Positions 41,761 through 52,859 of a stretch of DNA of 64,000 nt are shown piece by piece. The stretch's first letter is position 1; every line of letters begins with the position of its first letter. The DNA lies in assembly GCA_036927565.1 (NCBI GenBank), contig JAYESD010000001.1:264751560-264815559 (forward strand), written 5' to 3'. A model generated the notes under the pieces. That model ran no database searches. It worked only from the letters and a program-made list of their open reading frames with translations, and was not told the origin of the DNA. This DNA is from Tuctoria greenei. Its lineage: Eukaryota; Streptophyta; Magnoliopsida; Poales; Poaceae. The position numbers and the translations under genes were made by a program.

Positions 41761-43318
41761 TGAAAGTGCATCTAGGACTCCCTTGTGGGTTTTGGATGAT
41801 TTATGACAAGCAATTGGGATCCTAATCCTTTTGTTGAGATGAATGCAGGCAAATAATGAAAAATGAGCAAAATGCCAAAAAGAAGGAAAATGAGAAGCAA
41901 AGTGAATTTGAGCTCAAGGAGAAGAAAATAGTAGATTATCATGTATGGAGTGTGTTAAGGAAACACACCCAAGAGCTCAATCACTTTCAAGCACACACAA
42001 TGCACAAAGTTATACAGGACCCGACTAGTCCGATATCAGCCGGACTAGTCCGATATCACTTTCTGCACTAGATTGGACAAGTCCGGTATCCACCGGACTA
42101 GTCCGATATCTTTCTGATCCACTTCGGACTAGTCCTCCCCAATGCGGACTAGTCCTCAACACAATGCACAAGTCACACAAAATTAGACAAGTCCGTTGTG
42201 ATTCGGACTAGTCCGATATTCTTTCTGATCCACTTCGGACAAGTCCGGTGTCTACACGGACTAGTCCGATATACACACTGATCTAAATCGGACAAGTCCT
42301 CCAAGTGCGGACTTGTCATCCTAAACACTTAGGGTTTCATATGTCCGGACAAGTCCGATGGCAATCGGACTAGTCCGAAGATTTCCAGTAGTGAAATCGG
42401 ACAAGTCCGTTTTCAACCGGACTAGTCCGATATTCCTGGACACTTAGGGTTTGCTACACACAGCACACCGGACTAGTCCAGTGACCACCACGGACTAGTC
42501 CGATCTTTCTGAACCCTAACGGTCACTTTTAGAAACCCCATATAAATAGAGGTGCACGGCCCACTTTTACACACTCTTGAACCCTAGCGCCGTCACACCT
42601 CCCAAGAGACTCAAAAACCACCTCTCTCCACGAAATTAAGTGCAAAATCGGTCAATCTATTGAAGATCACTTCTAGATCATTGGAGAGACACTTGGCACA
42701 CATCATTGAGCTCTTGGTTTGATTCTCTAAAACACTCTTGCATTTCAATTTGTAATTTTCGAGTGTGTTATTGGTGGCTTTGTAAGTTGTAATCAAGGGA
42801 GCTCTCAACGTGTGAGAACGCCCCTTCAACTTGGTTATTTACCCTTTGTGATTAGTGAAAGAGGATTGGCCTTCGTGGCGATCCGACGAGGGAAGGGTTG
42901 GAGAAGACCCGGTCCTTTTGTGGGCTCCTCAACGTGGACGTAGGTTGCCTTCGTGGTAGCCGAACCACGGGATAAATCGTGTGTCTTGTCCTTTTGCGTT
43001 CTTCATCTTAATTGATCAACTTAATCTAGGGTTTGATTCAATTTGTTCAATTTGAGTTAAATTGTTGAACAAGAGCCTTAATTGTAATAGAATTTGACAT
43101 ACAACTATTAAACTGTCATTCAAGTTTATATTTCCGCTGCAAACATTAACGAATCAATCAAATTGACTGAACTTGATCAACTTAGCCCGTGAAAACCGGA
43201 CTAGTCCGCACTTTACCGGACTAGTCCGATATCTCTGGTATTGACTTTGTTGTTGAGTGTTACAGGAACCGAGAAAATTCAAAAAGGCCTATTCACCCCC
43301 CCTCTAGGCCTACATTCA
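41761..43318 (+). mobile_element. Sirevirus solo LTR (1558 bp) in Tat-C
   Basis: TGAAAGTGCATCTAGG to CCTACATTCA, flanked by AAGAG on both sides (41756-41760, 43319-43323), with no internal region: a solo LTR left by recombination between the two LTRs of a full element. Same family as the Sire-1 LTR. TATA at 42541-42548, palindrome array 42021-42502, downstream palindrome pair 43197/43217, U5 hairpin 43286-43310. Confidence 0.95.
42021..42502 (+). promoter_or_regulatory. Nine palindrome pairs upstream of TATA in the solo LTR
   Basis: Motif starts are 42021/42041, 42074/42094, 42125/42145, 42185/42204, 42236/42257, 42289/42308, 42346/42366, 42398/42418 and 42469/42491. Spacing within pairs is 19-22 bp and between pair starts mostly 51-53 bp. 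Seven copies are the perfect 12-mer CGGACTAGTCCG, and several partners have CAAG in the centre. Confidence 0.88.
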
Positions 43319-43944
43319 AAGAGTGTTGAGAAGACATTGGCATCAATCTCAGCTATGCATCAGTGGCACATCCGTCAAGTAATGGCCAACCCAAGAGAGG
43401 AGATGTAGAAATTCTTAAAGGACTCAAGACCCGTACCTACGAACACTTGAAAAAGCATGGTGCCAACTTGATTGAAGAGCTTCCGTCCGCATTGTAGGCT
43501 AGCCAAACAACACCGAGCTGAGCTACAGGAGAAACTCCATTCTTCTTGGTTTACAGAGCCGAAGCAGTCCTTCCTCCGGAGATCGGCATGGGTTCTCTCT
43601 GAGTCTGGACCTACAACGAAGCCGCGCAGGACCAAATCCGGCGTGATGACCTAGACCTCATCGACGAGGTAAGAAGCCGAGAAGCTGTCCAAAATGCGCG
43701 ATACCGCCAGGCACTTCGGCGCTATCATTAAAGGCATGTCCGCAATCGGCAGTTAAAAGAAGGTGATCTGGTGCTGCAGCGAATACTATCTCAAGAAGGG
43801 ATGAACAAATTCTCACCCATCTGGGAGGGTCCCTTCCGAGTCATCAAAGTTTCCCGCCTTGGATGTGTTTGCTTGGCAACTGAGAATGGGACACCGATTC
43901 CTAATCCTTTGAATATAGAGCACCTCCGTAAGTTCTACACTTAG
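43319..43944 (+). pseudogene. Tat-C integrase, C-terminal part (diverged)
   Basis: Continues after the AAGAG repeat with SYASVAHPSSNGQ, LKGLKTRTYEHLKKHGAN, GETPFFLVY, ARYRQALRRYH and NPLNIEHLRKFYT, then TAG at 43942-43944. The conserved NGQAERAN has become NGQPKRGD, which removes the catalytic Glu. Stops are seen near 43495 and 43520 and others follow. Confidence 0.88.
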
Positions 43945-44999
43945 CACGGAGGTGAGTATGTTATTGTATAGAGTATTTCATATAGTCTATGAACATAGTC
44001 GGGTTGGTCTAAGATGTATAGCACACTGAACTTGGTCTTGTACTTTAAGTGTGTGATTGCCTTCCCCTGTTATTCGGACCTATAATGAAATACATTTATA
44101 TAAAAACAGACTCTACGTGCATTTATTTTGCGCAAGATCGTAATTTTCCTTCCTTTTACCTCTTGCCAATAGCAGAACTATGCAATCCTTTTGGAATTTG
44201 GTCTCTAATAATTCATGTGATATCATCTTGGTGTTACTCGTAGACTTATTTGGGGTTATAGTGTTAGCTGAATGGTCTACTCACCTGAAAAACAATGCCA
44301 ATGGCAGGTTCAGAGTCAGCTAAAGACTTAGCCTCGTCGAACATCCTATGTACGCCTTTCTACCTATTTTGGTGTTGTGTCACAGTAAGGTGGGTCCGCA
44401 CAACACACAGACCTAAAAAAGCACAACCGGTATACTAAGTATATTGCATTGAGTTGGTTAGGACCTAAATTTTAATTAAGGACAATAAGCCGCCACTAAG
44501 ATATAGGCAAGAATAAGCATTTTACTAATTTTTCTTGTCTCTCATGTGCAGAAAAAATGATTTTCACGCTCATTCTGGGAGTTTTGACATACCGAGTGGG
44601 CCCAGCGTCGATGTTTGAATGTCGGTGACGGGCGCCACCAGAGCATATAGCTTCGGTACCACCGAGGGGGCTCGACGTTGATGTTTCACACGTTGATGAT
44701 GGGTGTCGTCGAAGTAGCTAGCTCCGACATCACCCAGGGGGCACGCAGTCGATGTTCTGTACGTTGATAAGGAGTTATCGGAGCTATCGGAGGCCAAACT
44801 CGGAGCTAATACAACATCTTCAAGACATTGCTAAGATCCTTATGGTACATGTCCTCAATCATTGAGCACATCTACCAGGGGGCCAACAATACTAAGGCTA
44901 TGATAATATTGAAGACAAAAAATGGAAATCAAGGGTATTTCATTCAAAAAGTTCAAAATATTTTACAAGCTGAAGATACAAAGGGAAGAAAAATCCTAG
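43945..44999 (+). other. Tat-C non-coding tail
   Basis: Equivalent to Tat-A 4792-6054 with weak similarity, including CGGACCTATAATGAAA near 44074 and GCTCCGACATCA-type motifs near 44700. No gene seen. Confidence 0.6.
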
Positions 45000-46112
45000 C
45001 TACTGGTTGGAGTTCCGCCGGAACAACGCGGCAACCTTCTCGGTAGCTTCTTGGACACTTGCCTTGGCAGCTTCTTCTGTCTCATCTATGGGTCCATTCG
45101 TCACCGGAGCTAGAGACATCGAGAGGCCCCGGTTGCGGAAGCAAGTTAGCACATATTCTATGACTGACTTGGCTAGATATTTTCCCTCATTCTCAAGATG
45201 GTCGCAGATTATGTCTTCCAGTCTCTCCAACTTGTCTCCGGTCGAATTCACAGCTGTCAATGCTCTATCCATTTCAGGCTCCGAGTCAACCGGTAGAACT
45301 GGACTGAAACCCAGAGGCACCAGTGCTACTTCCACACGCCCTAGGAAGTCTCAGATCTGATGAGCTTCAATCTTCCGAGAGGTCCAGAGCTCCTTTAGAG
45401 ATCTCCTAGGAAATGAAAGTTCCGCAGAATCATCTTCGGAGAACCGCTCGACCTCCTTGGCATGTTGTTGAATCCGTTCCGCTAATTGCCTTTCTTGGTT
45501 AGCAATCTGTTTCTCTCGGAGGTTCAGACGGTCCTTCTTGTCTGTTAGTTCCTTCTCTTTGACCTTCACCTTGTTTTCCCTAGTAGAGACAACATTTTCC
45601 CGCTTGCCTACTCCCTCTCCCGCCAGTCATATTTGGTTTTTTTTCCTCTATCGCACTGGGACTTGAATTTCTCAGTGGAGTCAGCCAAGTCCTGCTCAAC
45701 GCGCTCCAACTTTTGAGAGATCTCAACATCTCTTGCTCTCATATAGCTTCGCCTGAGGAGCTCATCCCCCAGCTTCTCTAGGGTCTCAAAGCGACCATCC
45801 GCCAAATTGTTGGCTTATGTCGCCTTGTCATAGATCTCGCGAGTCTTCTCGCTCAAAGCTTCTATGGCAGCTCGCCTATTATCTAGCAGCTCATCCATCC
45901 GTTTTAGCCGCATCTTCTCGGCTGCAAGCAGGTCCCTCAAGTCGGCCAAGCGGGTTTGTGTCAACTTCATCTTGAAGTTGAGAAGCTTCCGCCACCGACG
46001 AAGAGTTTCCCGTTATGCTTCTAGAGCACTTCGCTCGAAGTCAAAGCTGAGTTGAACTTGGTGAAGGATTGAGCAAGCGTTCTCAATAGAGAGCGGCAGG
46101 GGGATCGGCTCG
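45000..46112 (-). pseudogene. Tat-C antisense coiled-coil gene, truncated
   Basis: The C-terminal 110 residues (45000-45335) match the end of the Tat-A antisense protein: MGFSPVRP there is LGFSPVLP here, and NVTEYVLMC is SVIEYVLTC. Heptad-rich pieces (REKQIANQERQLAERIQ; EISQKLERVEQDLAD) at 45351-45805 are split by stops. The frame reaches the equivalent of Tat-A about 7218 and stops exactly at the LTR. The Pro/Glu repeat and the PF04195-like part are missing. Confidence 0.8.
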
Positions 46113-46871
46113 TGTCGGTACCCTGCGTACCGGGTACCCCATGATACCGCAAGAAACACCGAAGAGTTCCACCCGTCCGAGTTGAAGACCTCCGAAGGCT
46201 ACACGTGCTATACAACACTGGACCCGGCTCCCTCATTTAGTTAGCTCCAGCACTGCCATGTGTAACGCTAGGCCGGAGCTAACTCCCCCTGTAGGGAAGC
46301 TCCGGTCTTGCCACGTGTCCAATGACCCCAGACCTAAGCCACAGTAGAAGGAAGCTCCGGTGCTGCCACGTGTATAGTAGCTCCGGACCTGCCTCCCCAC
46401 GACGGGAAACTCCAGAGCCACCACGTGTCAAGCCTCCGGACCTAAGACGACAACGAAGAGACTAGCAAATCTCCAACTTCGCGGACATTCAAGGGGCAGT
46501 TAAACCTATAGTTACGAGACCTAATTGCATGTCATTAATGTCATATTAATGACACACGATCAGAGGGCTCTTAAGAATAGTAACACCGCCATTAAGGCGT
46601 GTTATCATGCTGTTAATTGTGCTTAATATTCACAGATCGTTTATTAGTCAATTAACTACCGTCAGGGCCACATGTCGGGCCAGGTTGATGTAACGGCCAG
46701 TCCTTAGACTATAAAAGGGTTGCACTGCATGATACATGACAAGCAAGCTCACACGCTCACAAGCGCTAGACACTCATACATTCATAGATACTACACACAT
46801 CCCATGGAGCAGGGTGTTACGCTTTGGCGGTCCAAACCACGTAAAATCTCTCGTGTCATCATCTTGTTCGT
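46113..46871 (+). repeat. Tat-C 3' LTR, 5' portion (cut by Chromo-2)
   Basis: Begins TGTCGGTACCC as in Tat-A/B, then diverges. TATAAAAG is at 46710-46717, with ATTAATGACA repeats near 46540-46555 and the late conserved piece GGAGCAGGGTGTTACGC. It is interrupted after TTCGT (46867-46871) by Chromo-2. Confidence 0.9.
46202..46427 (+). promoter_or_regulatory. 55-bp periodic G-box repeat in the Tat-C U3
   Basis: CACGTG at 46202, 46312, 46367 and 46422 and the variant CATGTG at 46257 fall on an exact 55-bp grid. Each of the last repeats includes a GAAGCTCCGG-type motif before the G-box. Confidence 0.78.
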
Positions 46872-48691
46872 TGTGACGCCCGTTTCCGAAAATGAACCAA
46901 GCTAACGCATATGTGTGCCCAGGATGTTCAACACACATACACGAGTGCATTCACAAAAGATTATACAGAAAATTACCACAAGAAAAGATTAATTAACCAA
47001 ATTTTATTAAGCAAACCATATTATCCTTGAATACAAGCTCTAATGAATATTAAAGACAATTTCAACTAATGCAGCGGAAATAAACTAAATAAGCAATCTA
47101 AACAACTAGGCAGCATAAGCGATAGGGTATAGCGCAGCTCCAATCAACACCACAGGCAAGCTGACGGCAGACACGACCTAGAACTCCGCATTATCACCAT
47201 TAAACTCCCAATCCTGACCTGCAACTGTTGGGGGGGGATTGCAAGAGTGAGTACATGTCGTACTCAGCAAGTGTGGAAAGTATGACATGTGGCTGATTCA
47301 AAAGACAACAACAATAATGACAAAGTGCTAAAAAGTACATTAAAACATTTGGAAAACAATATATTATATGCATATGAATCAAACCCATCATAATCATAAG
47401 TAATATCATAATACCAATCTGAATTCACTACCATCATCAATAATTCCATATTTCACCATTGTCAATAACCATATTCAATACCAGAACTAAATCCATAACC
47501 AGCCATAACCATTACCAAACCATAACCATCCCAAATACCATTCCAATACTGAGTTCACTCTAATCATGTGAGGGTCCAGGTTGCTCATAACCGAGAGCAC
47601 GACTATCATGATAGTTTTAGACACACTCTGCAGAGGTTGTACCGCTTTACCCACGTGTTTGTGATTTCATCACCCGTCGGCGACTAAAGAACCTCCCTTT
47701 CGCCAATTACACCTCCTTTGGTGTATGGCCAAGAGATCACAAAATAGCCTTTACAAAGGGATTGCTAGCCTATTTTGACCCCACTGAGGTTTCACCAGTG
47801 GCAATGTCTCCAACTGAGCACATCTTCAACCAAGGGCCCCCTCTTGAGCCATTCGGATCCCAGGGTAGTCCCGCCAATCATCAACAAACCCAATCCGACT
47901 ACCCGTTCCCCGAGCATCCTTAATGGTCCAAATAGCACTGGCAAAGCCCTAATTAATCAGCTACGCCGTACCCATACTTGGCCTTGTGGTGGCACTGTAA
48001 ATCCTGGATGGTCGCTCCACGAATCGGTCCTTAGATCTAGAGCAAGCAAAACCACCATAACATCCAACCCATCCACATACCAGGCTTGCTTAGATCACCC
48101 ATTACCATATCATATTAACCAGTTCATGTTAATCATAATCTCATAAATACATAATTAAGTTGAGTGGTATAGTTGTTTTCCCATCCCAGTTGATTAAGCG
48201 AAGCAAAAAGGTAAAAAGCCCTTCCCGACTCTCTACCATATATTCCAAGTGACAAGGGTGGTAAACAAAACTAGTAAACTTCCTACCATAGGATTTCCCA
48301 TCAAATTGACACAAGCATGCAATTTTGCAAGCAAAACATTTATTTTAAAACAGGATCAATATGCTTCAAGGACACTTGCCTTGCTCTTGCGGTTGATTAG
48401 GATCAAAGCCTTCAAACTCTTGGTGCTGTAGATTCTCCGCGGCACTCTCTAGCGCAAATCTGTCTAATCCACACAATAGACATACAAACAAGAACACAAT
48501 CAAAGAGTGCACAAATATTACTCAATATCTCATGACATGCATGATTGATGCAAATGCAAGGTAGAACTTGTCAATAGATTGCTTTTAATGATCAATAACT
48601 AGTTCTAATAGCTTTTAACAAGTTTATACAGGTTTGGAGTTGATTAGGTCAAACTTTTAGAATCGAATCAACTCAATTTAACCAGGAAAAT

Positions 48692-48723
48692 CGGACTAGT
48701 CCGCTAGGGACCGGACAAGTTCG
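48692..48723 (-). promoter_or_regulatory. Downstream palindrome pair in the Chromo-2 LTR
   Basis: Perfect CGGACTAGTCCG at 48692-48703 and CGGACAAGTTCG at 48712-48723, starts 20 bp apart, about 360-400 bp downstream of TATA in the transcribed part of the LTR. Sirevirus LTRs have the same isolated pair (43197/43217). Confidence 0.8.
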
Positions 48724-49256
48724 CACTTTGCAAGATCAGCAGATTAGGGTTTTCTAGATCGACGTAAATTTGGAGATTAGGAGTTGAATTCACGTAAGGA
48801 AAAGATAATAGAAGGTATACCAAGTGTTTAGGACTCCAATGAATCAAGAAACTTGGAGGTAGCACTTGGATCTTGGTGATCTAGGGTTGGTGATGAGCTT
48901 GGAGATGAATTGGTGATGAAGAACGAAAGTTTGATGGAGATCTTGATCCTCCTTCGTTTCCTCCTCTTCTTCTTCTTGCTTGGGATCTTCTCCTCCCTCC
49001 TTGATGGTGGATCTCCACGAACTATGGTTTGGGTGGGGTGGAAAAGTGGCAAATAGATGTCAAACCAAGGGGTGGGGTTGTTTATATAGAGGTGGAGGCT
49101 AAGATTAGAAGGATTTCAAGTTTGGGATGAGTAGAGGCCGGTTTAGAGTCCCTCATGGGCTCTAAAAGAGTTAGGAACGACGTCCCTAGGCCCACTTAAC
49201 GTGAAACCCAAGAAACAAGTCGTAAAACAAAAGATCAACTCGGAGGCACGAAATAT

Positions 49257-49575
49257 CGGACAAGTCCAAAAAGGACCGGACTAGTTCGAAGTCGTCCAGA
49301 GAGAAAATCGGACAAGTCTGGCCTAAAATCAGACAAGTCCGACTTTAGTTAGAGAGGAAAACGGACAAGTCCGCTGGAACACCGGACTAGTCCGGAAAAG
49401 TCCAAGGACTTAGCAATTTTCAAGAATTCTTGGAATATCGGACTAGTCCGCACAAAATCGGACAAGTCCGAAAGTTTCTAGAGCCAAAATCGGACTAGTC
49501 CGCAGCAAAAACGAACAAGTCTGTTTTTAGTCAGAGAGAAATCAGACTAGTCCTCAGTAAAATCGGACTAGTCCG
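49257..49575 (-). promoter_or_regulatory. Six Sirevirus-like palindrome pairs in the Chromo-2 U3
   Basis: Pair starts are 49257/49277, 49309/49330, 49362/49383, 49439/49459, 49491/49512 and 49543/49564: 20-21 bp within pairs, 52-53 bp between pairs with one 77-bp exception. Perfect CGGACTAGTCCG occurs at 49383, 49439, 49491 and 49564. The array is about 170-490 bp upstream of TATA. Confidence 0.85.
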
Positions 49576-51197
49576 CACTTTCCTGCATTTTTAAGTGCAG
49601 TTTTGTTCCAAATCAATTTTAAATGTTCCAAATCAATTTTAAACTCGTTCCTCTTGTTTTGGGTTAATGTTAAACATGTATATGAGTGCATGCAAGGCAT
49701 GATGCATGAAAATGAGGGTGTTACAAAACTACCCCCCTTAAAATGAATCTCACCCTTGAGATTCGACGCGGAAGAGAAGAGATAGAGAAATTCCTTCTTG
49801 AGATCATCCTCCAATTCCCACGTCGCTTCTTTTTCTGTGTGGTGCTTCCATTGAACTTTACACCATCTAATAACCTTGTTCCTTGTGACCCTCTCCTTAG
49901 TTTCCAAGATTTTGACCGGTTGTTCGGCATAAGTCAAACCTTCCTCTAGTTCCAATTCTTCCATTGGCACTTGTTCTTCCGGTACTCTCGAACACTTCTT
50001 GAGCTGGGAAACATGAAAGATGTCATGTACGTCTGAAAGATGAGCTGGCATCTCCAACTTATACGCTACTTCTCCTCTTTTGTCCAAAATCTTGAATGGT
50101 CCAATATAACGAGGTGCGAGCTTGCCCCTTATGTTAAACCTCTTATGACCTCTCATTGGGGACACCTTGAGGTAAACAAAATCTCCTATTTCAAAGGCTA
50201 ATTTCCTTCTCCTATTGTCCGCATAGCCTTTTTGCCTTGATTGGGCAGCCCTCAAGTTTTCACGAATTATTTGGCCTTGCTTTTCAGCTTCTTGCAACAC
50301 ATCCAGACCAAATACTTGAGTTTCTCCTGCCTCATTCCAGAATAAAGGTGTCCTACACTTCCTCCCATAGAGCGCTTCGTATGGTGACATTTTCAAGCTT
50401 GCTTGGTAACTATTGTTGTATGAAAATTCTGCGTATGGCAAGCTTTTGTCCCAACTTTTTCCATGCTTTAAAGCACAAGATCTCAACATATCCTCCAAAA
50501 TCTGACTGGTCCTCTCGGTTTGTCCATTCGTTTGAGGATGATATGCTGAACTAAAATTCAACCTTGTTCCCAAAGCTTCATGCAATTTTTGCCAAAATCT
50601 GGAGGTAAATTGAGAACCTCTATCCGAGACTATCTTCTTAGGGACTCCATGTCGACACACAATATGCTCCATGTATATTTCGGCCAATCGTGCAGCTGTA
50701 TATTTGGTCTTCACAGGGACAAAATGAGCTGACTTGGTTAAGTGATCCACAATTACCCAAATTGAGTCATACCCGGACTGAGTACGTGGTAACCCAACTA
50801 TGAAGTCCATAGCGATTTCTTCCCACTTCCATTTCGGGATCTTCAATGGTTGCAATAATCCAGCGGGCCTTTGATGTTCCGCCTTGACTCGTTGACACAC
50901 ATCACACAATGCCACATATTCAGCTATGTCCTTTTTCATGCTATCCCACCAATAGCAAGCCTTTAAGTCTTTGTACATCATTGTACAACCAGGATGAATT
51001 GAGTAAGGTGAGTCATGTGCCTCTTTTAATATTGTCTCCCGAATATTCTTTACATTAGGCACAACGATTCTCTTTCCAAGCCATAAGGTACCATGTTCGT
51101 CTTCATCAAATCTGAATTCTCTCCCTTCTTTGGTCCTGTCCTTGATTTCCTTGATCTCTTCATCTGCGGTTTGTGCCTCTCGAATTTCTTGCTCCAA
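49554..51197 (-). CDS. Chromo-2 integrase and chromodomain (open, N-terminus lost)
   Basis: A 547-residue open frame that is the C-terminal part of the polyprotein. The zinc finger region is HPGCTMMYKDL then LCDVCQ. The core has MDFIVGLPRTQSGYDS, KIVSDRGSQF and HPQTNGQTERTSQ with D, D, E intact. A GPF-type region (YIGPFKILDKRGEVAYKLEM) follows, and then, at about 49780-49940, a chromodomain (RVTRNKVIRWCKVQW, ATWELEDDL). The frame runs through the polypurine tract into the LTR; the true protein probably ends in or near the LTR. The ATG at 51197 is internal to the polyprotein. Confidence 0.9.
   Translation of the reverse strand: MEQEIREAQTADEEIKEIKDRTKEGREFRFDEDEHGTLWLGKRIVVPNVKNIRETILKEAHDSPYSIHPGCTMMYKDLKACYWWDSMKKDIAEYVALCDVCQRVKAEHQRPAGLLQPLKIPKWKWEEIAMDFIVGLPRTQSGYDSIWVIVDHLTKSAHFVPVKTKYTAARLAEIYMEHIVCRHGVPKKIVSDRGSQFTSRFWQKLHEALGTRLNFSSAYHPQTNGQTERTSQILEDMLRSCALKHGKSWDKSLPYAEFSYNNSYQASLKMSPYEALYGRKCRTPLFWNEAGETQVFGLDVLQEAEKQGQIIRENLRAAQSRQKGYADNRRRKLAFEIGDFVYLKVSPMRGHKRFNIRGKLAPRYIGPFKILDKRGEVAYKLEMPAHLSDVHDIFHVSQLKKCSRVPEEQVPMEELELEEGLTYAEQPVKILETKERVTRNKVIRWCKVQWKHHTEKEATWELEDDLKKEFLYLFSSASNLKGEIHFKGGSFVTPSFSCIMPCMHSYTCLTLTQNKRNEFKIDLEHLKLIWNKTALKNAGKCGLVRFY
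49726..49741 (-). other. Chromo-2 polypurine tract
   Basis: On the - strand TTAAGGGGGGTAGTTT lies directly before the 3' LTR, as in Chromo-1. Confidence 0.85.
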
Positions 51198-51239
51198 GGT
51201 TGGGTTAACTCCATCATCTCCATCTCATTTACAAATCCG

Positions 51240-52836
51240 AGGTTCAACCGTTCAAACTCCTTACATAACTCGGATGGTAACTCTCAAACTGTAAGTTGAT
51301 AACTTACTCCCTTCCTACTCAATGCGCCGGCCACTACATTGGCTTTTCCCGGATGATAGTTGATCCCCAAACATAATCTTTGATGAGCTCCAACCATCTC
51401 CGTTGCCTCAAATTCAGATCCGTTTGTGTGAAAATATACTTCAAACTCTTATGATCCGTATAAATTTCACACCTATGTCCAAGGATATAGTGTCTCCAAA
51501 TCTTCAATGCATGTACCACGGCTGAAGATCTAAATCATGGGTTGGGTAATTCTGCTCATGTTTCTTCAAATTCTCGATGCATATGCAACCACTTGACCTT
51601 CTTGCATAAGCACGCATCCAAGTCCTTGTCTCGATGCATCACAATAAATATCAAAACTCTTGCTCACATCTGGCAGTACCAAAACGGGGGCTGTTGTCAA
51701 CCTCTTCTTTAACTCCTCAAAACTGTTTTGACAAGCTTCAGTCCATTGGAAAGCCTTTCCCTTCATTAGCAACTCCGTCATAGTCTTGGCTATCTTGGAA
51801 AAGTCCTTGATGAATCTACAGTAATATCCAGCCATCCCAAGAAAACTTCTTATTTCCTTGACGTTTTGCGGTGGTTCCCACTTCAATACGTCTCTCACTT
51901 TTCCGGGGTCAACCGATACTCCTCCTCCTGAGATGATATGACCCAAAAACGATACTTCTCTTAACCAAAACCGACACTTGTTGAACTTGGCATACAATTG
52001 ATGCTCTCTCAATTTCTGCAGCGTAAGCCTCAAGTGTTCCTCATGTTCCTTCTCATCCTTCGAGTAGATCATAATATCATCAATGAACACCACGACGAAC
52101 TTATCCAAGTACTCCATGAAGACCTTATTCATGAGGTACATAAAGTAGGCAGGCACATTTGTCAATCCAAAAGACATCACGGTGTACTCATAAGATCCCT
52201 ATTGTGTCCTAAAAGTTGTCTTGGGTATGTCCGATGGTCTAACCTTCATTTGAAAGTATCCCGACCGCAAATCAATCTTAGAGAAGACACAAGCACCCTT
52301 CATCTGATCGAACAAGTCTTCTATGTGTGGCATGTGTACTTGTTCTTGATTGTTACCTCGTTGAGAGCTCGGTAATCTACACACATCCTTTGGGTTCCAT
52401 CCTTCTTGTCCACAAACAGCACGGGCGCTCCCCAAGGTGAAGAACTAGGGTGAATAAAACCTTTCTCTAGTTGCTCTTGAATTTGCTTCTTGAGCTCCGC
52501 TAATTCCATAGAAGGCATCCTATACGGCCTCTTAGCTATAGGTGCAGTTCCAGGTATTAAATCAATAACAAACTCAATGTCTTGATCAGGTGGCATACCT
52601 GACAACTCTTCTGGAAAAACATCCAAAAATTCACACACCACCAGGATCTCCTCAATTGCGGCACCGTCCATATGATTCAGCTCCAATTGCTTCGGTGTGG
52701 TTTGAGATGCTTCAAATTCTACGGTGATCCCTTCCTCATTGGTCAACTTCACTGTCTTTGTGGCACACTCAATAACTCTATTGTGCTTCGTCAACCAGTC
52801 CATACCAAGTATAATGTCCAATCCTTGAGAATCCAA
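51240..52836 (-). pseudogene. Chromo-2 protease end, RT and RNase H
   Basis: The 5' part has ILGMDWLTKHNRVIEC, MCVDYRALNEVTIKNKY and KIDLRSGYFQMKVRP, then a stop near 52200 (family RYGSYEY). RT continues with catalytic VVFIDDIMIYS intact and FLGHIISGGGVSVDPGK. RNase H (SFDIYCDASRQGLGC, VHALKIWRHYILGH, TDHKSLKYIF) is split by frameshifts near 51570, 51520 and 51330. Confidence 0.88.
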
Positions 52837-52859
52837 AACAATGAGGTTGGCGGAGAAGT

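Larger units (their letters stand above)
46872..49725 (-). repeat. Chromo-2 3' LTR (2854 bp)
   Basis: TGTGACGCCC to GGGTGTTACA on the + strand. Most of R/U5 aligns with Chromo-1. U3 (49089-49725 on the - strand) and the leader near 48650-49080 do not align. TATATAAA is at 49088-49081. U3 contains the Sirevirus-like palindrome pairs. Confidence 0.92.

Noticed and set aside
42021..42502. Regularly spaced palindromic repeats resembling a CRISPR array
   Set aside because: The repeats are 12 bp, variable and alternately spaced at about 20 and 32 bp, inside a plant LTR with a target-site duplication. There are no cas genes and spacers are not of constant length.
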